NCBI RefSeq assembly: GCF_008801935.1
Contig: NZ_VZOT01000003.1
Span: forward strand, 124,001-188,000
Reading direction: 5' to 3'
DNA: 64,000 nt
Source: Comamonas kerstersii
GTDB lineage: Bacteria; Pseudomonadota; Gammaproteobacteria; Burkholderiales; Burkholderiaceae_C
How positions within the stretch are numbered: the stretch's first letter is position 1; each line of letters begins with the position of its first letter. Positions 1 to 8,761 of this stretch are shown here, one piece after another. The notes beneath the pieces are model-generated. The model was not told where the DNA came from and searched no databases. It saw nothing but the letters and a program-made list of their open reading frames with translations. Position numbers and translations under genes: made by a program.

Positions 1-497
1 ACAAGATTGCCGCACACGGCACAGCATGGAGGCTCTGCCCCTTCTTGCAATGCCTGCTCCAGATCACAGTGCGGGCAGCAGGTGCTGAGCCACTGATTGC
101 GCATCAGATCACCATGCAGGCAGATCACCTCATGACTGCCTGCACGCTGGTGCAGCCCGTCTACGTTCTGTGTGATCAGCTGAAGCTTGCCCGGATAGGC
201 ATTGGCGTAAGCGGCCAGCGCCACATGCGCTGCGTTGGGCTGCACAGCCTGCACCAGCGAACGCCGGTAGCTGTACCACTGCCACACGCGCTGCGGGTGC
301 GCGCGAAAACCCGGCTCCGATGCCATTTCCTGCGGATCAAACTGCGCCCAGTAGCCGGTATGCGCATCACGAAATGTGGGCACACCGGATTCAGCGCTCA
401 CGCCTGCCCCGGTCAGCACCGCCACATGCTGCGCATGCTGCAGCCACTGGCGGACCTGCTGGAAATTTTCAGTATTTTTGGTCTCCAAGGCAGACAT
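1..497 (-). CDS. cobB: NAD-dependent protein deacylase (class III sirtuin), C-terminus cut by window edge
   Basis: Sirtuins remove acyl groups from protein lysines, consuming NAD+ and releasing nicotinamide. The reverse strand from the ATG at 497 is open to base 1 and gives 165 residues. It shows the NAD-binding GAGVSAESGVPTFRD motif near residue 30, TQNVDGLH, a catalytic His in LHG, and two CxxC pairs (CPHC, CAVC) forming the zinc ribbon. WYSYRRS contains the Y-x-x-R pair that in SIRT5 and E. coli CobB binds acidic acyl groups, so desuccinylase or demalonylase activity is possible (inference). The gene starts 23 nt after the rlmB stop on the same strand and is probably cotranscribed with it. 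About the last third lies outside the window. Confidence 0.9.
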   Translation of the reverse strand, partial: MSALETKNTENFQQVRQWLQHAQHVAVLTGAGVSAESGVPTFRDAHTGYWAQFDPQEMASEPGFRAHPQRVWQWYSYRRSLVQAVQPNAAHVALAAYANAYPGKLQLITQNVDGLHQRAGSHEVICLHGDLMRNQWLSTCCPHCDLEQALQEGAEPPCCAVCGNL

Positions 498-520
498 GGC
501 GGGCGCTGACAGCTATTGTT

Positions 521-1273
521 TTAGGATGACTGACGCTGGCGTACCGCTTCGTACAGGCACACACCGCTGGCCACCGAGACGTTCAGGCTCTCGACCGCGC
601 CCTGCATGGGGATGCTGATCAGCTCATCGCAGGTCTTGCGCGTGAGCTGGCGCATGCCATCACCCTCAGCACCGAGCACCAGTGCCACGGGGCCTTTCAG
701 GTCTACCTGGTACAGGTGCTTTTCTGCATCACCGCTGGTGCCAATGATCCAGATATTGCGCTCCTTGAGCTGGTTCAGCGTGCGCGCCAGATTGGTCACC
801 ATGAAGTAAGGCACGGTCTCCGCCGCACCGCTGGCCACCTTGGCGACCGTCGCATTGATGCCCGAAGCATGGTCCTTGGGTGCAATCACAGCATGCACAC
901 CCGCGCCGTCAGCCACACGCAGGCAAGCGCCGAGATTGTGTGGATCGGTCACGCCGTCCAGCACCAGCAGCAGCGGGTTCTTGACGCCAGACTCTTCCAG
1001 ATCGTCCAGCAGTTCATCCAGCGTGCGGCTGTCTTTGACTTCTTCTACACGGGCGGCCACACCCTGGTGACCGTGGCTGCCGGCGAGCTTTGCAATACGC
1101 ATGGCATCGGCTTCGATCAGACGCGCACCGGCCTCACGCGCCTTTTCCAGGAACTGACGCATACGCGCGTCGCGGCGCGTTGCTTCGTAATAGATTTCGA
1201 TAATGGATTGGGGCGCTGTCTTCAGACGCACACCGACGGCATGAAAGCCGAATAGAACTTTGGGGGACGACAT
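521..1273 (-). CDS. rlmB: 23S rRNA (guanosine-2'-O)-methyltransferase RlmB
   Basis: This SPOUT (TrmH-family) enzyme uses S-adenosylmethionine to methylate the 2'-OH of G2251 in the peptidyl-transferase P loop of 23S rRNA. The 250-residue length is normal for RlmB. The N-terminal substrate-binding domain opens with [11 protein letters not shown]. The C-terminal trefoil-knot domain has motif 1 ([16 protein letters not shown]), motif 2 ([10 protein letters not shown]) and motif 3 ([17 protein letters not shown]). The ATG at 1273 gives the usual N-terminus. It is divergent from sstT across about 190 bp and is followed by the sirtuin. Related TrmH enzymes differ in target, but the full-length N-terminal domain favours RlmB. 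Confidence 0.93.
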   Translation of the reverse strand: MSSPKVLFGFHAVGVRLKTAPQSIIEIYYEATRRDARMRQFLEKAREAGARLIEADAMRIAKLAGSHGHQGVAARVEEVKDSRTLDELLDDLEESGVKNPLLLVLDGVTDPHNLGACLRVADGAGVHAVIAPKDHASGINATVAKVASGAAETVPYFMVTNLARTLNQLKERNIWIIGTSGDAEKHLYQVDLKGPVALVLGAEGDGMRQLTRKTCDELISIPMQGAVESLNVSVASGVCLYEAVRQRQSS

Positions 1274-1464
1274 AGGCTGCCGATTATCCTTCCTGCGCTA
1301 CATGCATCACGGCGCAGCAGCAGATACCTTGCTTGCGCTTGGACAAATATGCGGCTGCAAGCATCACTTCATAGTCCACAGTTATGCGTTATATCCTCTG
1401 AAAGAGTAAGCATTAACCTCTAAACTCGCCACTTCTCTTCAAATCAAACGGCGCAACTTTCTTC

Positions 1465-2682
1465 ATGATTTTCCAACCCGTGCTGAGCTGGTCACAACGG
1501 ACTAGCGTTGTGACTCAAATCCTCATTGGACTCGTTTTAGGTGCTGCGCTGGCATTTGCCTGGCCAGAAGCTGCCTTAAAGGTTGAATTACTCGGAACAC
1601 TGTTTATTTCTGCCCTGAAAGCAGTTGCTCCTATTTTGGTGTTTGTCCTGGTGATTGCCGCCATCAGCAATCGCAGCCCTGGCCAGACCTCCCACCTGCG
1701 CCCTATTCTGTGGCTGTATGCCATTGGCACGCTGACCGCCGCCATCATTGGTGTCATGGCCAGCATGCTGTTCCCCACCACGCTGACACTCACTGACGCA
1801 GCCACGGGCATGGCCGCACCTGGCGGCATTACTGAAGTGCTGATGCAGGTGCTCAAAAACGCCGTGGACAACCCCGTCAGCGCCCTCATGCACGCCAACT
1901 ACGTCGGCATTCTGGTGTGGGCCATTGCCATTGGCATTGCCCTGCGCCATGGCGCTGAAACCACACGCAGAGCAGTTGCTGACCTGTCCAATGGCATCAC
2001 CCTGATTATTCAGGGCGTGATCCGCCTCGCACCTCTGGGCATTTTTGGTCTGGTGGCGTCCACCGTCGCAGCCACCGGCGTTGAAGCGCTGATGGGTTAT
2101 GTACAGCTGCTGCTGGTGCTGCTGGGATCCATGCTGGTCGTGGCCCTGGTCGTCAACCCGCTCATCGTCTGGTGGAAGATTCGCCGCAACCCCTACCCAC
2201 TGGTGCTGATGTGCCTGCGTGAAAGCGGTGTGACGGCCTTCTTTACCCGCAGCTCAGCCGCCAATATTCCGGTGAACATGGCGATTGCCAAGCGCCTGAA
2301 CCTGGACGAAAACACCTACAGCGTTGCCATTCCGCTGGGTGCCACCATCAACATGGCAGGTGCGGCCATCACCATCAGCGTGCTGACACTGGCCGCTGCC
2401 CACACCCTGGGCATTGTGGTGGACATTTCCACTGCCATCTTGCTGTGCGTGGTCGCAGCTGTCTGCGCCTGCGGTGCTTCCGGCGTGGCTGGCGGCTCCC
2501 TGCTGCTGATTCCTCTGGCCTGTTCGCTGTTTGGCATCTCCAACGATGTGGCCATGCAGGTAGTGGCCATTGGCTTCATCATCGGTGTGCTGCAGGACTC
2601 GGCAGAAACCGCGCTGAACTCATCGACTGACGTGATCTTTACCGCAGCCGTCTGCATCTCCAAACAGGAAGGCAAGGACTAA
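1465..2682 (+). CDS. sstT: Na+/serine-threonine symporter SstT
   Basis: This is a DAACS-family secondary transporter that takes up serine and threonine with sodium across the inner membrane. The 405-residue product is hydrophobic throughout, and its length equals the SstT norm. The signature [15 protein letters not shown] lies near residues 257-271. It is followed by the re-entrant hairpin sequence [11 protein letters not shown] and by the C-terminal [11 protein letters not shown]. The gene stands alone, is divergent from rlmB and is closed by a strong hairpin a few bases after the stop. The serine-rich signature separates it from the glutamate and dicarboxylate (GltP/DctA) branches. Confidence 0.92.
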   Translation: MIFQPVLSWSQRTSVVTQILIGLVLGAALAFAWPEAALKVELLGTLFISALKAVAPILVFVLVIAAISNRSPGQTSHLRPILWLYAIGTLTAAIIGVMASMLFPTTLTLTDAATGMAAPGGITEVLMQVLKNAVDNPVSALMHANYVGILVWAIAIGIALRHGAETTRRAVADLSNGITLIIQGVIRLAPLGIFGLVASTVAATGVEALMGYVQLLLVLLGSMLVVALVVNPLIVWWKIRRNPYPLVLMCLRESGVTAFFTRSSAANIPVNMAIAKRLNLDENTYSVAIPLGATINMAGAAITISVLTLAAAHTLGIVVDISTAILLCVVAAVCACGASGVAGGSLLLIPLACSLFGISNDVAMQVVAIGFIIGVLQDSAETALNSSTDVIFTAAVCISKQEGKD

Positions 2683-2690
2683 GCTCCTTC

Positions 2691-2722
2691 ACAAGGCTCC
2701 CACTGGGAGCCTTGTCTGTTTT
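2691..2722 (+). terminator. rho-independent terminator of sstT
   Basis: ACAAGGCTCC pairs with GGAGCCTTGT (2706-2715) across a short loop, and CTGTTTT follows. It lies 8 nt after the sstT stop. Confidence 0.85.
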
Positions 2723-2817
2723 CGGGGGCTGTTTTTTCGACCCTGCTCAGCTGCGACACCGGCCTGTCCCTGATGTTGGGATAGCACCCACTGCAGCGCA
2801 ACGACAATTGACCCACT

Positions 2818-4485
2818 ATGCAATTGACACGGTGGCTTCCCTTTCTGGCCTGGCCCAGGCTCACACCTTCACTGGCACGCAATGAATTGCTGGCTGGCAT
2901 CACGATTGCCCTGATGCTGCTGCCACAAGGCGTGGCCTATGCAGCGCTGGCTGGCATGCCTTTGGTCACAGGCATCTATGCAGCCCTGCTCCCCTCCCTC
3001 ATCGCAGTACTGTGGGGTGCTTCGCCTTTGCTGGGTGTAGGCCCGACCGCGCTGACCAGCCTGCTCATTGGCGCCTCTCTGGCCGGCATGACCGAGCCCG
3101 GCAGCGCCCAATGGGTCACGCTGGCGGCATGGCTGGCCATCATGGCAGGCGCCATGCAGTGGCTGATGGGCGCCATCCGTGCAGGGTGGCTGGTGAACCT
3201 GGTGACCTCCCCCGTGCTCAATGGCTTTACCCAGGCTGCAGGTATTTTGATTTTGCTGTCTCAGCTACCCGACCTGCTGGGCCTGCGCAGCTCCTGGAGC
3301 GCCCTGATGCGCGCCCCCAGCCTGCACCACTTTGATCCTTTGGCGCTGTGCTTTGGCGCCGGGGGGCTGGGCCTGCTGCTGATACTCAAGCGCCTGGCAC
3401 CCAAGCTGCCTGCGGCCGTTATCGTCATTGCGCTGTGCGGCATCATCAGCGCTGCCACAGGGTATGCGGAACACGACGGCAACATCGTAGGCCACCTGCC
3501 TGCAGGACTGCCCAGCCTGTCTTTGCCTCAGATGCTCGCCTGGAACGATGCCACTCAGCTTTTGCTGCCTGTGCTGATGGTCAGTCTGGTGAGCTTTCTG
3601 GAAGTAGCCTCCAGCGCCCAGGTCGAGCACCGCAAACAGGGCACACGCTGGAATGAAAACCAGGACCTGATCGCCCAGGGCATGGCCAAGGTCGCAGCCG
3701 GGCTGAGTGGCAGCTTTGCCATCAGCGCTTCGTTTTCCCGCTCTGCCGTCACGCTGCACTCCGGCGCCAAGTCGGGCTGGGCCACCGTCTTTGCGATTGG
3801 TCTGGTGCTGGTCTGTGTGCTGTGGTTCACCCCTGTGCTCTACCACGTACCGCAGGCAGCGCTGGCGGCCGTGGTGGTGTCTGCCGTCATCAACCTCATC
3901 CAGCCACGCACCTTGCGTGCACTGTTTCGCATCTCGCGCGTGGAAGGCAGCATTGCACTGACCACCTTTGCGCTCACGCTGGCTACCGCGCCCAGTCTGT
4001 ACTGGGGCGTGCTCACAGGCGTGCTGCTGAGCCTGTGCTACTTCCTGTACCAGCGCCTGCACCCGCGCATTCTGGAAATTGGCGAGCATGCCGACGGCAG
4101 CCTGCGCTCGCGCACCATCTGGAACCTGCCGCCCATTGCCCCCCACGTGCTGGCGCTGCGCATGGATGCGGAATGGGACTTTGCCTCGGCCAATGCGCTG
4201 GAGCGCTATATCAACGATGTGCTGCAGCAGCGCAGTGACATTCGCATGGTGTATCTGGATGCACAGCCCATCAACCGTATTGACGTCACAGGCGTGGAGA
4301 GCTTTCTGCGCCTGCGCCGAAGCCTGCATAAGCTTGGAATTTGCCTGCATATCGGTGGTTTGAAGCTGCCCGTTCAGGCCATACTGGAGCAAGCAGGCGC
4401 ACTCGTGCCGGGGCCAGACCTCTTGCTCTCGCGCACCAATTCGCAGGCAGTCCTGAACATGCGGTCTTGCCAAACCAGCAAATAA
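2818..4485 (+). CDS. SulP family anion permease with STAS domain
   Basis: This inner-membrane anion transporter belongs to the SLC26/SulP family, whose bacterial members carry sulfate, bicarbonate or dicarboxylates. The 555 residues comprise a hydrophobic transport domain (about 1-410) that begins with RNELLAGITIALMLLPQG, the typical SulP entry sequence. SFAISASFSRSAVTLHSGAKS is the conserved mid-domain segment. The C-terminal STAS domain (about 430-545) contains VYLDAQPINRIDVTGVESF. No sulfate-assimilation or carbonic-anhydrase gene is adjacent, so the substrate cannot be assigned. The ATG at 2818 is the first start and gives a short N-terminal tail as in relatives. Confidence 0.88.
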   Translation: MQLTRWLPFLAWPRLTPSLARNELLAGITIALMLLPQGVAYAALAGMPLVTGIYAALLPSLIAVLWGASPLLGVGPTALTSLLIGASLAGMTEPGSAQWVTLAAWLAIMAGAMQWLMGAIRAGWLVNLVTSPVLNGFTQAAGILILLSQLPDLLGLRSSWSALMRAPSLHHFDPLALCFGAGGLGLLLILKRLAPKLPAAVIVIALCGIISAATGYAEHDGNIVGHLPAGLPSLSLPQMLAWNDATQLLLPVLMVSLVSFLEVASSAQVEHRKQGTRWNENQDLIAQGMAKVAAGLSGSFAISASFSRSAVTLHSGAKSGWATVFAIGLVLVCVLWFTPVLYHVPQAALAAVVVSAVINLIQPRTLRALFRISRVEGSIALTTFALTLATAPSLYWGVLTGVLLSLCYFLYQRLHPRILEIGEHADGSLRSRTIWNLPPIAPHVLALRMDAEWDFASANALERYINDVLQQRSDIRMVYLDAQPINRIDVTGVESFLRLRRSLHKLGICLHIGGLKLPVQAILEQAGALVPGPDLLLSRTNSQAVLNMRSCQTSK

Positions 4486-4536
4486 GCTGGAAAGCATTGC
4501 CTGCCCTGCGCAGACTGCTACACTTCGTGATGTTTT

Positions 4537-5340
4537 TTGTGCTGGATCTTGTTTGTGACTGGCAAACCTATTTCTTCATCACCCCTTTTGCAAAAGCTCC
4601 GTCTGGACGGTGCTTTTACCTTGCTGGGTGAGCGAGAGACTGCCGCCCTGCCAGCAGCCCAGACTGACCTCGTCGCTCACCTGCAGGCCATTATTGATGG
4701 CTTGTGCGACCTGTCCCTGCGTGATCCGCTCACAGGCACCGCCAACCGCCGCCACTTTGATTCCATTCTGGACCGTGAACTGGACCGGGTTGCCCGGTCA
4801 GGCGATATCGCTTTGCTGCTGATGGTGGATATTGACCACTTCAAGCGGGTCAATGACCAGCATGGGCACAACGTGGGCGATCTGGTGCTGCAGCAGGTTG
4901 CGCAAGCTCTGGCGCAATGCATACGCCCCATGGACACCCTGGCACGTTACGGTGGTGAAGAATTTGCCATCGTGCTACCCGCATGCCAAACTGCATACGG
5001 GCAGAACGTGGCAGAGCGCATACGGCGCGCCGTAGACAACCTGCGCATCCGCATTGCGCCCGGGCAAGACATCCAGGTCACTGTCAGCATTGGTGGTGCC
5101 TATGCCCTGCAGTGGATCCGCAGCACACGACAGCTATGGATTGAGCGCGCCGACCAGCAGCTCTACCTGGCCAAAGACAGAGGGCGCAACCGGATTGAGA
5201 TCGAACAACAACCAGACAGTACTGTGACTGCAGAAGAAAAAAATTTGCTCCTCATCCCCGCTTTAACAACTGAGAGCAGTAGTGAAGACTGGCATGAAGT
5301 GCTGACCGCTCCCGTGGATCAAACTGATGGTGTTTACTGA
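4537..5340 (+). CDS. GGDEF-domain diguanylate cyclase
   Basis: This enzyme is predicted to make the second messenger cyclic di-GMP from two GTP. The C-terminal GGDEF domain (about 60-215) includes DPLTGTANRR, the metal-binding DIDHFKRVND and the active-site GGEEF at 139-143. RPMD lies five residues before it, the inhibitory-site RxxD, so product feedback is likely. The N-terminal 55 residues show no recognisable sensor and no membrane segment. The start is uncertain: TTG at 4537 is shown, GTG at 4555 is an alternative, and neither has a clear ribosome-binding site. An FlhG-like ATPase begins 14 nt after the stop, which suggests a two-gene operon. Confidence 0.85.
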   Translation: MCWILFVTGKPISSSPLLQKLRLDGAFTLLGERETAALPAAQTDLVAHLQAIIDGLCDLSLRDPLTGTANRRHFDSILDRELDRVARSGDIALLLMVDIDHFKRVNDQHGHNVGDLVLQQVAQALAQCIRPMDTLARYGGEEFAIVLPACQTAYGQNVAERIRRAVDNLRIRIAPGQDIQVTVSIGGAYALQWIRSTRQLWIERADQQLYLAKDRGRNRIEIEQQPDSTVTAEEKNLLLIPALTTESSSEDWHEVLTAPVDQTDGVY

Positions 5341-5354
5341 AGGCATGCATTGAA

Positions 5355-6212
5355 ATGAACGACGTGCTGTCCCCTGCGACCCCCACCTCCATGACTGCGA
5401 CAACGCCCAGTCCACGCGCAGGCTCTCGCTCTGGTGCGCACATCATTGCCGTGACCAGCGGGAAAGGCGGTGTGGGTAAGACTTTTGTCTCAGCCAATCT
5501 GGCTGCAGCACTCACACGCCATGGTCTGCGCGTTCTGGTGCTGGATGCAGACCTTGGGCTGGCCAATCTGGATGTGGTGCTCAACCTCTATCCCAAGGTC
5601 ACGCTGCATGACGTCTTTACCGGCAAGGCTGCGCTGCAGGAAGCTGTCGTCACGGCCCCTGGCGGCTTTCATGTGCTGCTTGCAGGCTCGGGCATGGTGG
5701 AGTATTCACGCCTGACGCCTGAAGTGCGCAACCAGCTGATTCATGTACTCGAAACCTTGACCCCCAGCTATGACATCGTGCTGCTCGACACGGGCGCAGG
5801 CATTTCGGATGTGGTGCTGTTCTCGGTTTCACTGGCCCATGAAGTGCTGATCGTCGCCACACCTGAGCCCACCTCGCTGACAGATGCCTATGCCACCATC
5901 AAGGTGCTGAGTACCCAGCAAAAGCGCCAGAACATGCGCCTGATCATCAACCAGGCGATCCGCCCCGGTGATGGTCGCGCCATCACCGGCCAGCTGCAGC
6001 AGGTGCTCAACCGCTTTGTCAATTCAGATTCTGGCCTGCCCATGCGCCTGATCCACATGGGCGACATTCCTGCTGACAAGACGGTGCGTGAAGCCGTCAT
6101 GCGCAGACAGCTGCTGGTTCAGGCCTCACCTGGCTGCTCAGCGTCCCTGGCCATTGCCCAGCTGGCCCACCGCGTCAAGACCATGGTCGAGCCACGCCCC
6201 GGCTCCATGTAG
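5355..6212 (+). CDS. FlhG/MinD-like ParA-family ATPase
   Basis: This P-loop ATPase belongs to the MinD/ParA superfamily and resembles FlhG (FleN, YlxH), which sets flagellar number and position. The deviant Walker A GKGGVGKT is at residues 36-43, followed by DADLGLANLDVVL and DTGAGIS, both characteristic of FlhG. The product has 285 residues with a roughly 28-residue polar N-terminal tail. No flhF, fliA or other flagellar gene is near. Its only operon partner is the diguanylate cyclase upstream, so a role in placing another polar machine, such as pili or chemoreceptors, is possible (inference). The ATG at 5355 is 14 nt after the cyclase stop. Confidence 0.82.
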   Translation: MNDVLSPATPTSMTATTPSPRAGSRSGAHIIAVTSGKGGVGKTFVSANLAAALTRHGLRVLVLDADLGLANLDVVLNLYPKVTLHDVFTGKAALQEAVVTAPGGFHVLLAGSGMVEYSRLTPEVRNQLIHVLETLTPSYDIVLLDTGAGISDVVLFSVSLAHEVLIVATPEPTSLTDAYATIKVLSTQQKRQNMRLIINQAIRPGDGRAITGQLQQVLNRFVNSDSGLPMRLIHMGDIPADKTVREAVMRRQLLVQASPGCSASLAIAQLAHRVKTMVEPRPGSM

Positions 6213-6230
6213 GCGCGCTCTTTTTTTAAG

Positions 6231-6280
6231 CATAAAAAGTGCCTCCAAGGCTTATCCAGCAAGCGCTAGCAGCTATATTT
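6231..6280. repeat. half copy of AGCGCTAGCAGCT intergenic repeat
   Basis: It contains CAAGCGCTAGCAGCTAT (6260-6276), which is identical over 17 nt to the right arm of the copy near 54911. The left arm is degenerate. It lies at the convergent 3' ends of the FlhG-like gene and plsY. Confidence 0.6.
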
Positions 6281-6285
6281 TCAAA

Positions 6286-6319
6286 AGCAAAAAGCCCACA
6301 TCACTGTGGGCTTTTTGCT
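6286..6319. terminator. bidirectional terminator between FlhG-like gene and plsY
   Basis: AGCAAAAAGCCCACA pairs perfectly with TGTGGGCTTTTTGCT around a TCAC loop. T-rich arms on both strands suit termination of both convergent transcripts. Confidence 0.85.
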
Positions 6320-6335
6320 GTGCGTTCGTTTCCGC

Positions 6336-7007
6336 TTAGCGCTTGTTCTTCTGCTTGGCTGCAGGCTGGGCAGCAGCCTTGTCTTTCTTGCTGCCAATCT
6401 TGCTTTCTTGCCCCTTGAGCAGGCGATTGATATTGCCCGCATGGCGCCACAGCAGCAGCGCAGACATGGCAACCACGGCTACCAGCAGCGGCTTTTCATA
6501 CACCCACAGACTGCCCCCGAACATGATGTAGTAGGCAGGAGCGAGGACAGCAGCAATCAGTGCCGACAGCGACGAGTAACGCGTGGTGAAAGCCACAAAC
6601 AACCAGGTCAGCAGCACAAACAGACCCAGCCAGCCGCTGATACCCAGCAGCACACCAAGGGCTGTGGCCACGCCCTTACCGCCCTTGAACTTGAAGAACA
6701 CAGGGAACAGATGCCCCAGGAAAGCGGCAATGGCCACCAGCGCCAGCGTGCCCTCATGCAGGCCAAAGTCCGGGCCAAAGTATTTGACCAGCAGCACAGG
6801 CACCAGGCCCTTGAACGCATCGAGCAGCAGCGTCAAAGCTGCGGCAGCCTTGCTGCCCGAACGCAGCACATTGGTAGCGCCGGGGTTGCCGCTGCCATAG
6901 GTACGCGGGTCGTTCAGCCCCATGAGAGAGCTGACAATGACTGCAAAAGACAGCGAGCCAATCAAATAAGCCGCAACAGCGGCAATTACAGGAAGTACGG
7001 AATTCAA
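6336..7007 (-). CDS. plsY: glycerol-3-phosphate acyltransferase PlsY
   Basis: PlsY is an inner-membrane enzyme that transfers acyl groups from acyl-phosphate to glycerol-3-phosphate, the first step of phospholipid synthesis. The 223-residue, five-helix protein has motif 1 ([12 protein letters not shown]), motif 2 (DAFKG) and motif 3 ([14 protein letters not shown]). The last 25 residues are lysine- and alanine-rich and cytosolic. The start is TTG at 7007, with AAGGA eight bases upstream; no in-frame ATG precedes the first helix. ybaK lies upstream on the same strand, and two short GC-rich hairpins fill the 78-bp gap. Confidence 0.92.
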   Translation of the reverse strand: MNSVLPVIAAVAAYLIGSLSFAVIVSSLMGLNDPRTYGSGNPGATNVLRSGSKAAAALTLLLDAFKGLVPVLLVKYFGPDFGLHEGTLALVAIAAFLGHLFPVFFKFKGGKGVATALGVLLGISGWLGLFVLLTWLFVAFTTRYSSLSALIAAVLAPAYYIMFGGSLWVYEKPLLVAVVAMSALLLWRHAGNINRLLKGQESKIGSKKDKAAAQPAAKQKNKR

Positions 7008-7085
7008 GGCTTCAATCCTTGCCTGCCAGACGGCAGGCGCTTGTTATATCTGGTCATGCTGGCAGCCCATGGCTGCCAAGGGGCC

Positions 7086-7583
7086 CTATTGTGCCAGCGC
7101 GCACTGTACCGGCTTGGCGCTGAGCAACTCCACACAAACCCGAGGATCCAGCTGCACCAGAAAGCCCCGCCGCCCGCCATTGATGGCAATGCGTGGCAGA
7201 TCCAGAATGCTCTGCTCGATGTACACCGGCATCTGCTTACGCGTACCAAAGGGTGAGGTGCCACCCACCAGATAGCCGCTGTGGCGGTTGGCCACCTCGG
7301 GCTTGCAGGGCTCCACGCTCTTGGCACCGATCTGGCGCGCCAGGTTCTTGGTAGAAACCGTGCAGTCGCCATGCATGAGCACGATCAGCGGCTTGGCATC
7401 CTGGTCCTGCATGACCAGGGTCTTGATCACACAGTGTTCATCCAGGCCCAGCTGCCGGGCAGATTCGGCCGTGCCGCCATGCTCTACATACTCATAAGGG
7501 TGTTCAGTGAACGCCACCTTGTGGGCATTGAGCATCTGGGTGGCCGGTGTTTCACTCACATGCGCTTTGTCTTTTTTTGCCAT
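7086..7583 (-). CDS. ybaK: Cys-tRNA(Pro)/Cys-tRNA(Cys) deacylase YbaK
   Basis: This trans-editing enzyme hydrolyses cysteine mischarged on tRNA-Pro by prolyl-tRNA synthetase. The 165 residues cover a single YbaK/EbsC domain. Typical elements are TPATQMLNAHKVAFTEHPYEY at the N-terminus, HCVIKTLVM with the conserved lysine, KNLARQIGAKSV, and the loop VGGTSPFGTRKQMPVY. The gene follows the Tas-like reductase by 18 nt on the same strand, so the two are probably cotranscribed, with plsY downstream. Confidence 0.92.
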   Translation of the reverse strand: MAKKDKAHVSETPATQMLNAHKVAFTEHPYEYVEHGGTAESARQLGLDEHCVIKTLVMQDQDAKPLIVLMHGDCTVSTKNLARQIGAKSVEPCKPEVANRHSGYLVGGTSPFGTRKQMPVYIEQSILDLPRIAINGGRRGFLVQLDPRVCVELLSAKPVQCALAQ

Positions 7584-7601
7584 GACGCTATCAACGTTGT
7601 C

Positions 7602-8660
7602 TTACTGCCCTGGGTCGCGGTATTGCCAACGCAGGGCGTCAAATTGTTCCATCAATTCGCCGGGCAGCTGCACATTCCATGCATCCACAGCTTCATCCAG
7701 ATGGGACAGGCTGGTCACGCCAATGATGGTGCTGGCCACACGCCAGCTGCGGTAGCAGAAGGCCAGGGCCATCTGCGTGGGCGTGAGGCCATGCTCACGT
7801 GCCAGCTGGTTGTAGCGGCGCGCGGCCTCCAGTGCCTCAGGACGACCCCAGCGTTGCTTTTGCACCGAGGGGTAGGACAGGCGCGTGCCCTTGGGGGCGT
7901 CAGGGCCTGTGATGCCGCTTTGGTCATATTTACCCGTCAGCAAACCCACACCCAGCGGGGAGTAGGCCAGCAAGCCGACATCCAGGCGGTGACAGGTTTC
8001 ATCCATGGCGTTTTCCCAGCTGCGGTTAATCAGGCAGTACGGGTTTTGCACGCTGGCCACACGCGGCAGGCCATATTGCTCGGCCAGCCGTACGAATTCA
8101 TGCACGCCGTAAGGCGTCTCGTTCGACAGACCAATGTGCCGAATCTTGCCCTGCTCCACCAACTTGGCCAGCGTTTCCAGCTGCGCCTGAATGGGCGTCT
8201 GCGCAACTTCCTTGGCCGGGTCGTAGTACAGCGTGCCAAAGGCAGGCACATGGCGCTCAGGCCAGTGGATCTGGTACAGATCAATCACATCGACACCCAA
8301 CCGGCGCAGGCTGCCTTCGCAGGAAGCCATGATGTCTGCGGCTGTCATGCCCTTGCCTTCACGAATCCATGGCATGCCGCGCGAAGGGCCTGCTACCTTG
8401 CTCGCCAGCACGATCTTGTCGCGCGCGCCGGGACGTGCGGCCAGCCAGCGGCCAATGATGGCCTCCGTTGCGCCATAGGTTGCCTGGCGCGCAGGCACGG
8501 CGTACATCTCGGCCGTATCCCAGAAGGTCACGCCGCGCTCCAGCGCGCGGTCCATGATGGAGAAAGCGTCTGCTTCACTGACTTGTTCGCCAAAGGTCAT
8601 CGTGCCCAGGCAGATGGGGGTGACTTGCAGCGTGCTTTGGCCAAGCGGTCTTGTTTCCAT
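7602..8660 (-). CDS. tas: Tas-like NADP(H)-dependent aldo/keto reductase
   Basis: This is a cytosolic aldo/keto reductase of 352 residues. LGTMTFGEQVSEADA, DTAEMYAVPARQAT, ASKVAGPSRG, DLYQIHWPER and IGLSNETPYGVHEF follow the order and spacing of E. coli Tas, which when overexpressed restored tyrosine prototrophy; the physiological substrate is unknown. The catalytic tetrad is visible as D (WDTAEMY), Y (EMY), K (ASK) and H (IHW). The ATG at 8660 is preceded by a good AAGGAGT. It is followed by ybaK 18 nt downstream. Confidence 0.87.
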   Translation of the reverse strand: METRPLGQSTLQVTPICLGTMTFGEQVSEADAFSIMDRALERGVTFWDTAEMYAVPARQATYGATEAIIGRWLAARPGARDKIVLASKVAGPSRGMPWIREGKGMTAADIMASCEGSLRRLGVDVIDLYQIHWPERHVPAFGTLYYDPAKEVAQTPIQAQLETLAKLVEQGKIRHIGLSNETPYGVHEFVRLAEQYGLPRVASVQNPYCLINRSWENAMDETCHRLDVGLLAYSPLGVGLLTGKYDQSGITGPDAPKGTRLSYPSVQKQRWGRPEALEAARRYNQLAREHGLTPTQMALAFCYRSWRVASTIIGVTSLSHLDEAVDAWNVQLPGELMEQFDALRWQYRDPGQ

Positions 8661-8710
8661 GCAAAAGACTCCTTTTGATGGGCTATGAGTTTACGGCGCG
8701 ACCAGCCCAT

Positions 8711-8741
8711 AAAAACAAAGGGCGCCATGCGCGCCCCTTGT
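8711..8741 (-). terminator. terminator of the aap-iaaA operon
   Basis: Read on the minus strand, ACAAGGGGCGC pairs with GCGCCCTTTGT around a short loop, and TTTTTATG follows. It begins 20 nt after the iaaA stop. Confidence 0.75.
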
Positions 8742-8761
8742 GTATTTGCTGCATGGCAGCT

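Noticed and set aside
3265-4497. 410-residue minus-strand reading frame
   Set aside because: Antisense shadow of the SulP gene.
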